Below, piece after piece: positions 57,428 through 64,000 of a stretch of DNA of 64,000 nucleotides; the first letter of the stretch is position 1; the number at the start of each line of letters is the position of its first letter. A program made the position numbers and the translations under genes. A model generated the notes under the pieces. It saw only the letters and a program-made list of their open reading frames with translations, had not been told where the DNA came from and made no database searches. Source of the stretch: Streptomyces sp. NBC_00377 (GTDB lineage: Bacteria; Actinomycetota; Actinomycetes; Streptomycetales; Streptomycetaceae); the NCBI RefSeq assembly GCF_036075115.1, contig NZ_CP107958.1, positions 7,192,001 to 7,256,000 of the forward strand. Direction: 5' to 3'.

Positions 57428-58816
57428 ATGAAGGCACACGACGGCATCTACCTCGACGGCGTCTGGCGCCCGGCCGCGGGACGGGAAGTGATCGAGGTCG
57501 TCAACCCGGCGGACGAGCAGGTGATCGGCCGGGTCCCCGCGGGCGACGCCGAGGACGTCGACGCGGCGGTACGGGCGGCCCGCGCCGCACTGCCGGCCTG
57601 GGCCGCGACCCCGCCCGCCGAACGCGCGGCCCGGCTGACGGCCCTCCGGGACGCCCTGACCGCCCGCAAGGACGAGATCGCCGAGACGGTCACCGCCGAA
57701 CTCGGCGCCCCGCTCTCCTTCTCCCAGGCCGTCCACGCGGCGCTGCCGATCGCGGTGGCGGGTTCCTACGCCGAGCTGGCGGCGACCCACTCCTTCGAGG
57801 AGAAGGTCGGCAACTCGGTCGTCCACCACGAGCCGATCGGTGTGGTCGGCGCGATCACCCCCTGGAACTACCCGCTGCACCAGATCGTCGCCAAGGTGGC
57901 CCCGGCCCTCGCCGCGGGCTGCACGGTGGTCCTGAAGCCCGCCGAGGACACCCCGCTCACCGCCCAGCTGTTCGCCGAGGCGGTCCACGAGGCGGGCGTC
58001 CCGGCCGGCGTCTTCAACCTGGTCACCGGCCTCGGACCGGTCGCGGGCCAGGCCCTCGCCGAACACCCCGGCGTCGACCTCGTGTCCTTCACCGGCTCCA
58101 CGGCCGTGGGCAGGCGGATCGCCGCGACGGCCGGCGCGGCCGTCAAGAAGGTCGCCCTGGAACTCGGCGGCAAGTCCGCCAACGTCATCCTGCCGAGCGC
58201 CGATCTGGCCAGGGCGGTCAACGTCGGCGTCGCCAACGTGATGTCCAACTCCGGCCAGACGTGCAGCGCCTGGACCCGGATGCTCGTCCACCGCGACCAG
58301 TACGAGGAGGCGGTCGGGCTCGCCGCCGCGGCGGCCGAAAAGTACGGCGACCGCATCGGCCCGGTCGTCAACGCCCGGCAGCGGGAGCGGGTGCGCGGGT
58401 ACATCGAGAAGGGCGTGGCCGAGGGGGCACGGCTGGTCGCGGGCGGCCCCGAGTCCCCTCGCGAGCAGGGCTACTTCGTCAGCCCCACGGTCTTCTCCGA
58501 CGTCACCCCCGACATGACGATCGCCCAGGAGGAGATCTTCGGCCCGGTGCTGTCCGTGCTGCGCTACGAGGACGAGGACGACGCCCTGCGGATCGCCAAC
58601 GGCACGGTCTACGGGCTCGCGGGCGCCGTCTGGGCCGGTGACGAGGCGGAGGCGGTGGCCTTTGCCCGCCGGCTGGAGACCGGCCAGGTGGACATCAACG
58701 GCGGCCGCTTCAACCCGCTGGCGCCCTTCGGCGGTTACAAGCAGTCGGGCGTCGGCCGCGAACTCGGCGTGCACGGTCTCGCCGAGTACCTCCAGACCAA
58801 GTCCTTCCAGTTCTGA
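57428..58816 (+). CDS. Aldehyde dehydrogenase (NAD(P)+-dependent)
   Basis: 462-residue ALDH superfamily enzyme oxidising an aldehyde to its acid. The family core is complete: GVVGAITPWNYPLHQIVAKVAPALAAGCTVVLKPAE, FTGSTAVGRRIA, LELGGKSANVIL with general-base Glu245, SGQTCSAWTRM with nucleophile Cys279, EEIFGPVLSV and APFGGYKQSGVGRE. Substrate class cannot be set from sequence. ATG 57428 with GAAGGG upstream. It leads a two-gene operon with a zinc alcohol dehydrogenase 15 bp downstream and has the shared operator-like palindrome in its promoter. Confidence 0.92.
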   Translation: MKAHDGIYLDGVWRPAAGREVIEVVNPADEQVIGRVPAGDAEDVDAAVRAARAALPAWAATPPAERAARLTALRDALTARKDEIAETVTAELGAPLSFSQAVHAALPIAVAGSYAELAATHSFEEKVGNSVVHHEPIGVVGAITPWNYPLHQIVAKVAPALAAGCTVVLKPAEDTPLTAQLFAEAVHEAGVPAGVFNLVTGLGPVAGQALAEHPGVDLVSFTGSTAVGRRIAATAGAAVKKVALELGGKSANVILPSADLARAVNVGVANVMSNSGQTCSAWTRMLVHRDQYEEAVGLAAAAAEKYGDRIGPVVNARQRERVRGYIEKGVAEGARLVAGGPESPREQGYFVSPTVFSDVTPDMTIAQEEIFGPVLSVLRYEDEDDALRIANGTVYGLAGAVWAGDEAEAVAFARRLETGQVDINGGRFNPLAPFGGYKQSGVGRELGVHGLAEYLQTKSFQF

Positions 58817-58831
58817 GGGAGTCACCCGAAC

Positions 58832-59914
58832 ATGGCTGTCCGCGCCGCTGTACTTCCCGCCGTCGGGGCTCCGTTGGAGATCACGCGGATCGAGCTTCCC
58901 GACCCGGGACCCGGCCGGGTCCGGGTCCGGCTCGCCGCCGCCGGCGTCTGTCACTCCGACCTTTCGCTGTCCGACGGCACCATGCGGGTACCGGTGCCCG
59001 CCGTCCTGGGCCACGAGGGCGCGGGCACGGTCGTCGCCGTGGGCGAGGGGGTCGAGCACCTGGCGCCCGGCACCGGGGTCGTCCTCAACTGGGCCCCCTC
59101 CTGCGGCACGTGCCATCCCTGCTGGCTCGGGGAGGTGTGGCTCTGCGTGAACGCCCTCAACGGGGCGGCCGAGGTGTACGCCCGCACGACGGACGGCACC
59201 GACCTCCATCCGGGGCTGAACGTGGCCGCCTTCGCCGAGGAGACGGTCGTCCCGGCCTCCTGCGTCCTCCCGCTGCCGGACGGCATCCCCCTCACCGACG
59301 CGGCCCTGCTCGGCTGCGCCGTCCTCACCGGCTACGGCGCCGTCCACCACTGCGCCCGGGTCCGCGCCGGTGAGACGGTCGCCGTCTTCGGCGTCGGCGG
59401 GGTCGGACTGGCCACCCTCCAGGCAGCCCGGATCGCCGGCGCCTCGACCATCGTCGCCGTGGACGTCTCCCCGGAGAAGGAGGAGCTGGCACGTGCGGCG
59501 GGCGCCACGGAGTACGTGGTCGCCTCCGAGCGGACCGCCCGCGACATCCGCGCCCTCACCGGCAAGCAGGGGGTCGACGTGGCCGTCGAGTGCGTGGGCC
59601 GCGCGGTCACCATCCGGACGGCCTGGGAGTCCACCCGGCGCGGTGGCCGCACCACGGTCGTCGGCATCGGGGGCAAGGACCAGCAGGTCACCTTCAACGC
59701 CCTGGAACTCTTCCACTGGGGCCGCACCCTCTCGGGCTGCGTCTACGGCAACTCCGACCCGGCGAAGGACCTCCCGGTCCTCGCCGACCACGTCCGGGCG
59801 GGCCGCCTGGACCTGGGCGCTCTGGTGACGGAACACATCACCCTGGAGGACATCCCGGGAGCCTTCGACAACATGCTGGCAGGCAAGGGCGGCCGCGCCC
59901 TGATCGTCTTCTGA
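58832..59914 (+). CDS. Zinc-dependent alcohol dehydrogenase
   Basis: 360-residue medium-chain dehydrogenase. Catalytic zinc ligands Cys40, His61 (GHEGAG) and a later Cys; structural zinc Cys91-x2-Cys94-x2-Cys97-x7-Cys105 (CGTCHPCWLGEVWLC). The coenzyme fold has VAVFGVGGVGLATLQAARIAGA and VAVDVSPEKEELA (Asp selects NAD). It resembles the class III/NDMA-dependent actinobacterial type (WLCVNALNG, GLNVAAFAEE). Partner of the aldehyde dehydrogenase just upstream: together they could turn an alcohol into an acid for CoA-dependent oxidation. Confidence 0.9.
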   Translation: MAVRAAVLPAVGAPLEITRIELPDPGPGRVRVRLAAAGVCHSDLSLSDGTMRVPVPAVLGHEGAGTVVAVGEGVEHLAPGTGVVLNWAPSCGTCHPCWLGEVWLCVNALNGAAEVYARTTDGTDLHPGLNVAAFAEETVVPASCVLPLPDGIPLTDAALLGCAVLTGYGAVHHCARVRAGETVAVFGVGGVGLATLQAARIAGASTIVAVDVSPEKEELARAAGATEYVVASERTARDIRALTGKQGVDVAVECVGRAVTIRTAWESTRRGGRTTVVGIGGKDQQVTFNALELFHWGRTLSGCVYGNSDPAKDLPVLADHVRAGRLDLGALVTEHITLEDIPGAFDNMLAGKGGRALIVF

Positions 59915-59923
59915 GCCCGAGCC

Positions 59924-59946
59924 CCCGGGCGCCGCGGCCGCCCGGG
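59924..59946 (+). terminator. Hairpin after alcohol dehydrogenase
   Basis: CCCGGGCG / CGCCCGGG, 8-bp arms with 7-base loop, 10 bp past the stop; the right arm lies inside the tandem duplication. Confidence 0.5.
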
Positions 59947-60210
59947 AACCGGACCGCAGACCGACGGTCCGCGCTGCGTCCCGGAGGCTCCCGCCCGGTC
60001 CGGCCGGGCGGTGTCAGCCTGCCCGGGGGCCGACCTCCCGGTCGGGCCCCGGCCCGGGAACCCCCGCTTCCCGGGCCGCCCGGGAACCGGACCGCAGACC
60101 GACGGTCCGCGCTGCGTCCCGGAGGCTCCCGCCCGGTCCGGCCGGGCGGTGTCAGCCTGCCCGGGGGCCGACCTCCCGGTCGGGCCCCGGCCCGGGAACC
60201 CCCGCTTCCC
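59935..60210. repeat. 138-bp perfect tandem duplication
   Basis: 59935-60072 and 60073-60210 are identical at 137 of 138 positions. The second copy contains the last codons and stop of the EamA transporter gene; the first copy lies beyond it. Confidence 0.9.
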
Positions 60211-61135
60211 CCGCCCCCGCCGCCTGCGCGGTCCCCGTCCGCGGCACTCGAGGCCTCGACCGTGACACGGCCACACCGGCGAGACACAGCACTCCACCGG
60301 CCAGCGTGAGCGCCCCCGGCACCTCGCCCAGCGCCAGCCACGACATCAGGACGACCAGGGCGGGAACGGCGTACGTCGTCGCACCCATGCGGCTCGCCGA
60401 CGTCCGGGCCAGGGCGTACGCCCACGTGGTGAAGGCGAGCGCGGTCGGGAAGACACCCAGGTAGACCATGTTGAGCGTCGCGGAGACGGGCGCGTCGGCC
60501 GCCTCGTGGACCAGCTGTCCCGCGAACGGCAGACAGACCACCGCCCCGATCACACACCCGAACGTCGTGACCTGGAGCGCGCTCGCCCGGCCCAGCGCCG
60601 GCTTCTGCGCGACGACCCCGCCCGCGTAACCGAACGCCGCGAGCAGGCACAGCACCACCCCGAGCACGGACGATCCGCCCTCGCCCGACATCGACAGTCC
60701 CACCGCGACCGCGCCCGCGAACGACACCGCCATCCCGGCAAGCAGCCGCGGCGGCATCACGTCCCCGAGCAGCCGCGCGCCGAGCAGGGCGATGAGTATC
60801 GGCCCGATGTTCACCACCAGCGCCGCCGTCCCGGCGTCCACCTGCTGCTCGCCCCAGTTGAGCACGACCATGTAGAAGCCGAACCACAGCACGCCCGACA
60901 CGGCGATCCCGCGCCAGGCGGACCTCGGCGGCCGTCCCGCGCGCCGGACGGCGCAGATGACCCCCAGCACCAGCGCCCCGGAGGCCAGCCGCCCGAGCGC
61001 CAGCGCTCCCGGCGAGTACGCGTCGCCCGCACTGCGGATCGACACGAAGGCGGACGCCCACAGCACGACGGTCACGGTCGCCGCACCGGCGGCGAGCAAC
61101 TCAGTACGGCGTTCGGTACGCCGGGGGCTGTTCAT
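60152..61135 (-). CDS. EamA/DMT-family transporter
   Basis: 327 residues with ten membrane helices in two EamA repeats (VTVVLWASAFVSIRSAGDAYSPGALALGRL and the matching second half MVYLGVFPTALAFTTWAYALARTSASRMGATTYAVPALVVLMSWLALGE). These are drug/metabolite exporters. After helix ten, the tail PRVPRTGTAQAAGAGEAG is encoded partly in the duplicated DNA (59935-60210), so its C-terminus may have been extended or altered by the duplication. ATG 61135 is used because GAGGAG is too near ATG 61138. An ArsR-type regulator gene lies 115 bp upstream on the same strand. Confidence 0.83.
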   Translation of the reverse strand: MNSPRRTERRTELLAAGAATVTVVLWASAFVSIRSAGDAYSPGALALGRLASGALVLGVICAVRRAGRPPRSAWRGIAVSGVLWFGFYMVVLNWGEQQVDAGTAALVVNIGPILIALLGARLLGDVMPPRLLAGMAVSFAGAVAVGLSMSGEGGSSVLGVVLCLLAAFGYAGGVVAQKPALGRASALQVTTFGCVIGAVVCLPFAGQLVHEAADAPVSATLNMVYLGVFPTALAFTTWAYALARTSASRMGATTYAVPALVVLMSWLALGEVPGALTLAGGVLCLAGVAVSRSRPRVPRTGTAQAAGAGEAGVPGPGPDREVGPRAG

Positions 61136-61249
61136 CATTCTCCTCAGGCTAGGCAGACGAGCGGATCGAGAGCTCGCGATTTTCGGACGAGGGATCTCCG
61201 GACGAGAGGCAGGTGGGGCGGCCCGGCGCGGGAGCCGGCCAGGGGCCCG

Positions 61250-62125
61250 TCAGTGCAGCGCCGCCGGCTCGATGCCCAGCAGCTCGGCCAGTACGCGCTC
61301 GCCGGCCGCCGTCACCTTCACCGCCCGTTCCGAGCCGATGCGCACGCACCACCCCGCGTCGAGGGCGTGCCGGCACAGGGCCGCGCCCGCCGCCCCCGCC
61401 AGGTGGGGCCGACGCTCGGTCCAGTCCAGGCAGGCACGGGCGAGCGGCCGCCGGGTGGTGCGGTCGAGCGCGATCCCGTTGTCGTGGAACCAGCGCAGCC
61501 CCGCCCCGGTCAGCGCGAACCCGGTGGCCCGCTCCTCGGACGCCGACCCCCCGAGTTCTCCAGCGCTCAGCCACTCCGTCCCCGGCCCCGCCCCCGCGTC
61601 TCGCGGCGGAGTCCCCGGCGCCCCCGGGCCCGCGTCGCCGTCCTCCCCGTCGATCCGTTGCTCCGGCCCGCTCGCCGGGCTCAGCAGTCGGTGGGCGGTC
61701 AGCGCGTCGGTGACGGTGATGCCGAGGCGGCCGGCGAGGTGGTCGTAGCAGGTGCGGCCCCGGGCCATGGCCGAACCGGCGCTCGCGGCACGCAACGTGC
61801 GCGGCCGACGCGCGGGACGCGGGTCGACCTGGGCGGCGAGGTCCTCCACGAGCTGGGCGACCCGGGCGCCTGCGAGCCGTACGTACCGGTGCCGCCCCTG
61901 CCGTTCCTCGGCCAGCAGCCCGCCCGCGACCAGTTTGCCCAGATGCTCGCTGAGCGTGGACGCGGCCACGCCCGCGTGCCGGGCCAGCTCACCGGCGGTC
62001 CACGCCCGCCCGTCGAGCAGCGCCAGCAGACAGGCGGCCCGCGTCTCGTCGGCGACCAGCCCGGCGAGAGCGGCCAGCCCCGGCGCCCGTACGTCCCTGT
62101 CGTTCCCGGTGTCCGTGATGCTCAC
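61250..62125 (-). CDS. ArsR-family regulator with extended C-terminal domain
   Basis: About 291 residues. N-terminal ArsR/SmtB winged helix: LAGLVADETRAACLLALLDGRAWTAGELARHAGVAASTLSEHLGKLVAGGLLAEERQGRHRYVRLAG. No metal-binding Cys motif in the recognition helix. The C-terminal half (CYDHLAGRLGITVTDAL, LTGAGLRWFHDNGIALDR, CLDWTERRPHLAGAAGAALCRHALD) is the extra domain of larger ArsR-like regulators that act with small organic ligands. GTG 62125 (SITDTG) is the likely start; the preceding frame lacks a good site. It precedes the EamA gene and may control it. Confidence 0.82.
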   Translation of the reverse strand: MSITDTGNDRDVRAPGLAALAGLVADETRAACLLALLDGRAWTAGELARHAGVAASTLSEHLGKLVAGGLLAEERQGRHRYVRLAGARVAQLVEDLAAQVDPRPARRPRTLRAASAGSAMARGRTCYDHLAGRLGITVTDALTAHRLLSPASGPEQRIDGEDGDAGPGAPGTPPRDAGAGPGTEWLSAGELGGSASEERATGFALTGAGLRWFHDNGIALDRTTRRPLARACLDWTERRPHLAGAAGAALCRHALDAGWCVRIGSERAVKVTAAGERVLAELLGIEPAALH

Positions 62126-62170
62126 GGCCCCAGCATGCGCGACGCACACTTCGGTGCCCGCCGAACCGTG

Positions 62171-62803
62171 CTAGGGCAACTGCGCGAACTGCTGGGCCAG
62201 ACCGTCCAGCAGGGCGGTCAGCCCGGTCTCGAAAGCCCGCTCGTCGATCTTCTCCTGCTGCTCGGCGAGCAGGTGGGCCTGGCCGAGGTGCGGGTAGTCG
62301 GCCGGATCGTAGGCGCTCACGTCGTCGACGAAGCCGCCGGCGAACGAGCCGAGCGCGGAGCCCATCACGAAGTACCGCATCAGCGCGCCGATGGAGGTGG
62401 CCTGTGCGGGCGGCCAGCCGGCGCGGACCATCGCGCCGTACACCGCGTCGGCGAGCCGCAGCCCGGCGGGCCTGCGGCCGGGGCCCTGGGCGAGCACGGG
62501 GACGATGTGCGGGTGGTCGCGCAGGGCGGCACGGTACGAGACGGCCCAGTCGTGCAGCGCGGTCCGCCACTCCCGGCCGTCCTCGAACATCGAAAGGTCG
62601 ACCTGCGCGCTGACCGAGTCCGCGACGGCCTCCAGGATCTCGTCCTTCGTGCGGAAGTGGTTGTACAGCGAGGGCCCGCTCACCCCCAGCTCGGCGGCGA
62701 GCCGCCGCGTGGAGACGGCCGGCAGGCCCTCCGCGTCCACGAGCGTCCGTGCGGTCTCGATGATCCGGTCGGTACTGAGAAGGGGCTTGCGCGGTCGGGC
62801 CAT
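62171..62803 (-). CDS. TetR-family regulator, likely binder of the shared palindrome
   Basis: 210 residues. The helix-turn-helix is STDRIIETARTLVDAEGLPAVSTRRLAAELGVSGPSLYNHFRTKDEILEAVADSV. The C-terminal helical domain (TALHDWAVSYRAALRDHPHIVPVLAQGPG, QEKIDERAFETGLTALLDG) is of the TetR_C ligand-binding type. MARPRKPLL at ATG 62803 is the usual start; an ATG at 62812 adds three residues. It is divergent from an acyl-CoA dehydrogenase gene, with the palindrome at 62832-62848 between them; the same sequence recurs at two other promoters, so a small regulon is inferred. Confidence 0.87.
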   Translation of the reverse strand: MARPRKPLLSTDRIIETARTLVDAEGLPAVSTRRLAAELGVSGPSLYNHFRTKDEILEAVADSVSAQVDLSMFEDGREWRTALHDWAVSYRAALRDHPHIVPVLAQGPGRRPAGLRLADAVYGAMVRAGWPPAQATSIGALMRYFVMGSALGSFAGGFVDDVSAYDPADYPHLGQAHLLAEQQEKIDERAFETGLTALLDGLAQQFAQLP

Positions 62804-62831
62804 GGCGCACATAGTAGGGCTGCGTAATGGA

Positions 62832-62848
62832 AACTAGCAGTGCTAATT
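62832..62848. promoter_or_regulatory. Putative TetR-type operator, copy C
   Basis: AACTAGCAGTGCTAATT, palindromic at 7 of 8 paired positions, centred between the divergent TetR and acyl-CoA dehydrogenase genes. Confidence 0.7.
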
Positions 62849-62889
62849 AAACGGTGAACGGCAACGGTCTTCCCTTGTGAGGTGGTCTC

Positions 62890-64000
62890 GTGGTGAATCT
62901 GGCGCTCAGCGAGGAACAGGAGGCCGTCCGACGGCTCGCCAGGGACTTCGTGGACCGCGAGGTCGCCCCGCACGTCGTCGCCTGGGACCGCGCGGAGGAC
63001 ATCGACCGGTCCCTGGTCAAGAAGCTCGGCGAGGTCGGCTTCCTCGGCCTGACGATCGACGAGGAGTACGGCGGCTCGGGCGGCGACCACCTCGCGTACT
63101 GCCTGGTCACCGAGGAGCTGGGCCGCGGGGACTCGTCCGTGCGCGGAATCGTCTCCGTCTCCCTCGGGCTGGTCGCCAAGACCGTCGCCGCCTGGGGGAG
63201 CGAGGAGCAGAAGCGGCGCTGGCTGCCGGGACTGACGTCCGGCGAGTACGTCGGCTGCTTCGGCCTGACCGAACCCGGCACCGGCTCGGACGCCGGCAAC
63301 CTCGGGACCCGCGCGGTCCGCGACGGCGACTCCTATGTCATCAACGGCACGAAGATGTTCATCACCAACGGCACCTGGGCCGACGTGGTCCTGCTCTTCG
63401 CCCGCTCCACGGACGCGCCGGGCCACAAGGGCGTCTCCGCGTTCCTCGTCCCCACCGACACCCCCGGTCTGAGCCGCCGCGCGATCCACGGCAAGCTCGG
63501 CCTGCGCGGCCAGGCGACCGCCGAACTGGTCCTGGACGACGTCCGGGTCCCCGCCTCGGCGATGCTGGCGCCCGAGGGCAAGGGCTTCTCCGTCGCCATG
63601 TCGGCGCTCGCCAAGGGCCGCATGTCGGTCGCGGCCGGCTGCGTCGGTATAGCGCAGGCCGCCCTGGACGCGGCGGTGCGCTACGCGGGCGAACGCGAGC
63701 AGTTCGGCAGGAGCATCGCCCACCACCAGCTCGTCCAGGAACTGATCAGCGACATCGCGGTCGACGTCGACGCGGCCCGGCTGCTGACCTGGCGGGTCGC
63801 CGACCTCGTCGACCGGGGCCTGCCCTTCGCCACCGAGTCCTCCAAGGCCAAGCTGTTCGCCTCGGAGGCCGCCGTCCGCGCCGCCAACAACGCCCTCCAG
63901 GTATTCGGCGGCTACGGCTACATCGACGAGTACCCGGCGGGCAAGCTCCTGCGCGACGCCCGGGTGATGACCCTCTACGAGGGCACGAGCCAGATCCAGA
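62890..64000 (+). CDS. Acyl-CoA dehydrogenase (3' end outside window)
   Basis: At least 370 residues, running off the window. Complete acyl-CoA dehydrogenase features: NLALSEEQEAVRRLARDFVDREVAPHV, CFGLTEPGTGSDAG (flavin site), FITNGTWADV, GLRGQATAELVLDDVRVPA, YAGEREQFGRSIAHHQLVQ and the catalytic Glu in TLYEGTSQIQ at the very end. It is the short/branched-chain (AcdH/FadE) type of fatty-acid and branched-amino-acid oxidation. GTG 62890 after GAGGTG is used; GTG 62893 is equally possible. It faces the TetR gene, with the shared operator in its promoter. Confidence 0.9.
   Translation, partial: MVNLALSEEQEAVRRLARDFVDREVAPHVVAWDRAEDIDRSLVKKLGEVGFLGLTIDEEYGGSGGDHLAYCLVTEELGRGDSSVRGIVSVSLGLVAKTVAAWGSEEQKRRWLPGLTSGEYVGCFGLTEPGTGSDAGNLGTRAVRDGDSYVINGTKMFITNGTWADVVLLFARSTDAPGHKGVSAFLVPTDTPGLSRRAIHGKLGLRGQATAELVLDDVRVPASAMLAPEGKGFSVAMSALAKGRMSVAAGCVGIAQAALDAAVRYAGEREQFGRSIAHHQLVQELISDIAVDVDAARLLTWRVADLVDRGLPFATESSKAKLFASEAAVRAANNALQVFGGYGYIDEYPAGKLLRDARVMTLYEGTSQIQ

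Overview
The window is a contiguous piece of a Streptomyces chromosome. Very high GC with near-total G/C third positions, GTG/TTG starts behind GGAGG sites, secreted streptogrisins, an SGNH lipase, a SepF paralogue, a CvnD-type GTPase, a class F sortase and one rare TTA codon all fit. From memory, not checked, the gene order resembles the S. coelicolor block around SCO1700-SCO1750. About 58 protein genes are supported; the first (MFS transporter) and last (acyl-CoA dehydrogenase) run off the ends.

Layout. 0-9.4 kb: MFS fragment, glutaryl-CoA-dehydrogenase-like enzyme, SepF paralogue, Cys-rich DUF5685 protein, orphan CvnD GTPase, then an operon of an FAD/NAD(P) protein and two LLM flavin monooxygenases. 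9.4-10.9 kb: a palindromic MITE and an IS5-type element, both bounded by CTAG; the IS appears to carry a passenger gene. 11-15.4 kb: DUF1684 protein, two streptogrisin-type proteases flanking an SPFH protein. 15.6-20.2 kb: two SOS boxes, dnaE2 and a degenerate Y-family polymerase in a mutasome-like pair. 20.2-28.9 kb: cupin/MarR divergon with twin operators, secreted lipase, LPMO with a LAETG sorting signal, acetyltransferases, a 44-aa gene not previously apparent because of its size, a methyltransferase, a GntR regulator, DUF72 and AAA proteins. 29.1-31.7 kb: polysaccharide deacetylase plus two GT2 glycosyltransferases. 32.3-34.7 kb: SGNH lipase converging on a membrane Ser/Thr kinase. 34.8-41.5 kb: His-rich metal exporter, TPR protein and DUF4331 protein facing a SigK-like sigma factor and its RskA anti-sigma. 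41.6-46.6 kb: small conserved protein, CaiB-type CoA transferase, a second CTAG-bounded palindromic element, an orphan type-ISP C-terminal-domain protein, GntR/UTRA regulator and hmgA. 46.8-57 kb: lipoprotein, a very C-rich repeat tract, TetR regulator, molybdopterin oxidoreductase, citrate transporter, MFS exporter, repeat-rich surface protein, class F sortase and an MsiK-like ABC ATPase containing a TTA codon. 57.1-64 kb: tandem repeats, aldehyde and alcohol dehydrogenases, EamA exporter, ArsR and TetR regulators, acyl-CoA dehydrogenase.

How parts connect. A 17-bp palindrome-like sequence near AACTAGCAGTGCTAATT occurs at three promoters (742, 57374, 62832): upstream of the glutaryl-CoA-dehydrogenase-like gene, the aldehyde/alcohol dehydrogenase pair, and between the TetR gene and its divergent acyl-CoA dehydrogenase. 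This suggests one TetR regulon for acyl-CoA/aldehyde oxidation spread over 62 kb. Other local control circuits are visible as inverted repeats next to MarR, TetR and hmgA genes. The mobile-DNA layer uses CTAG targets, and two host genes end in a TAG stop that is part of an element's CTAG boundary.
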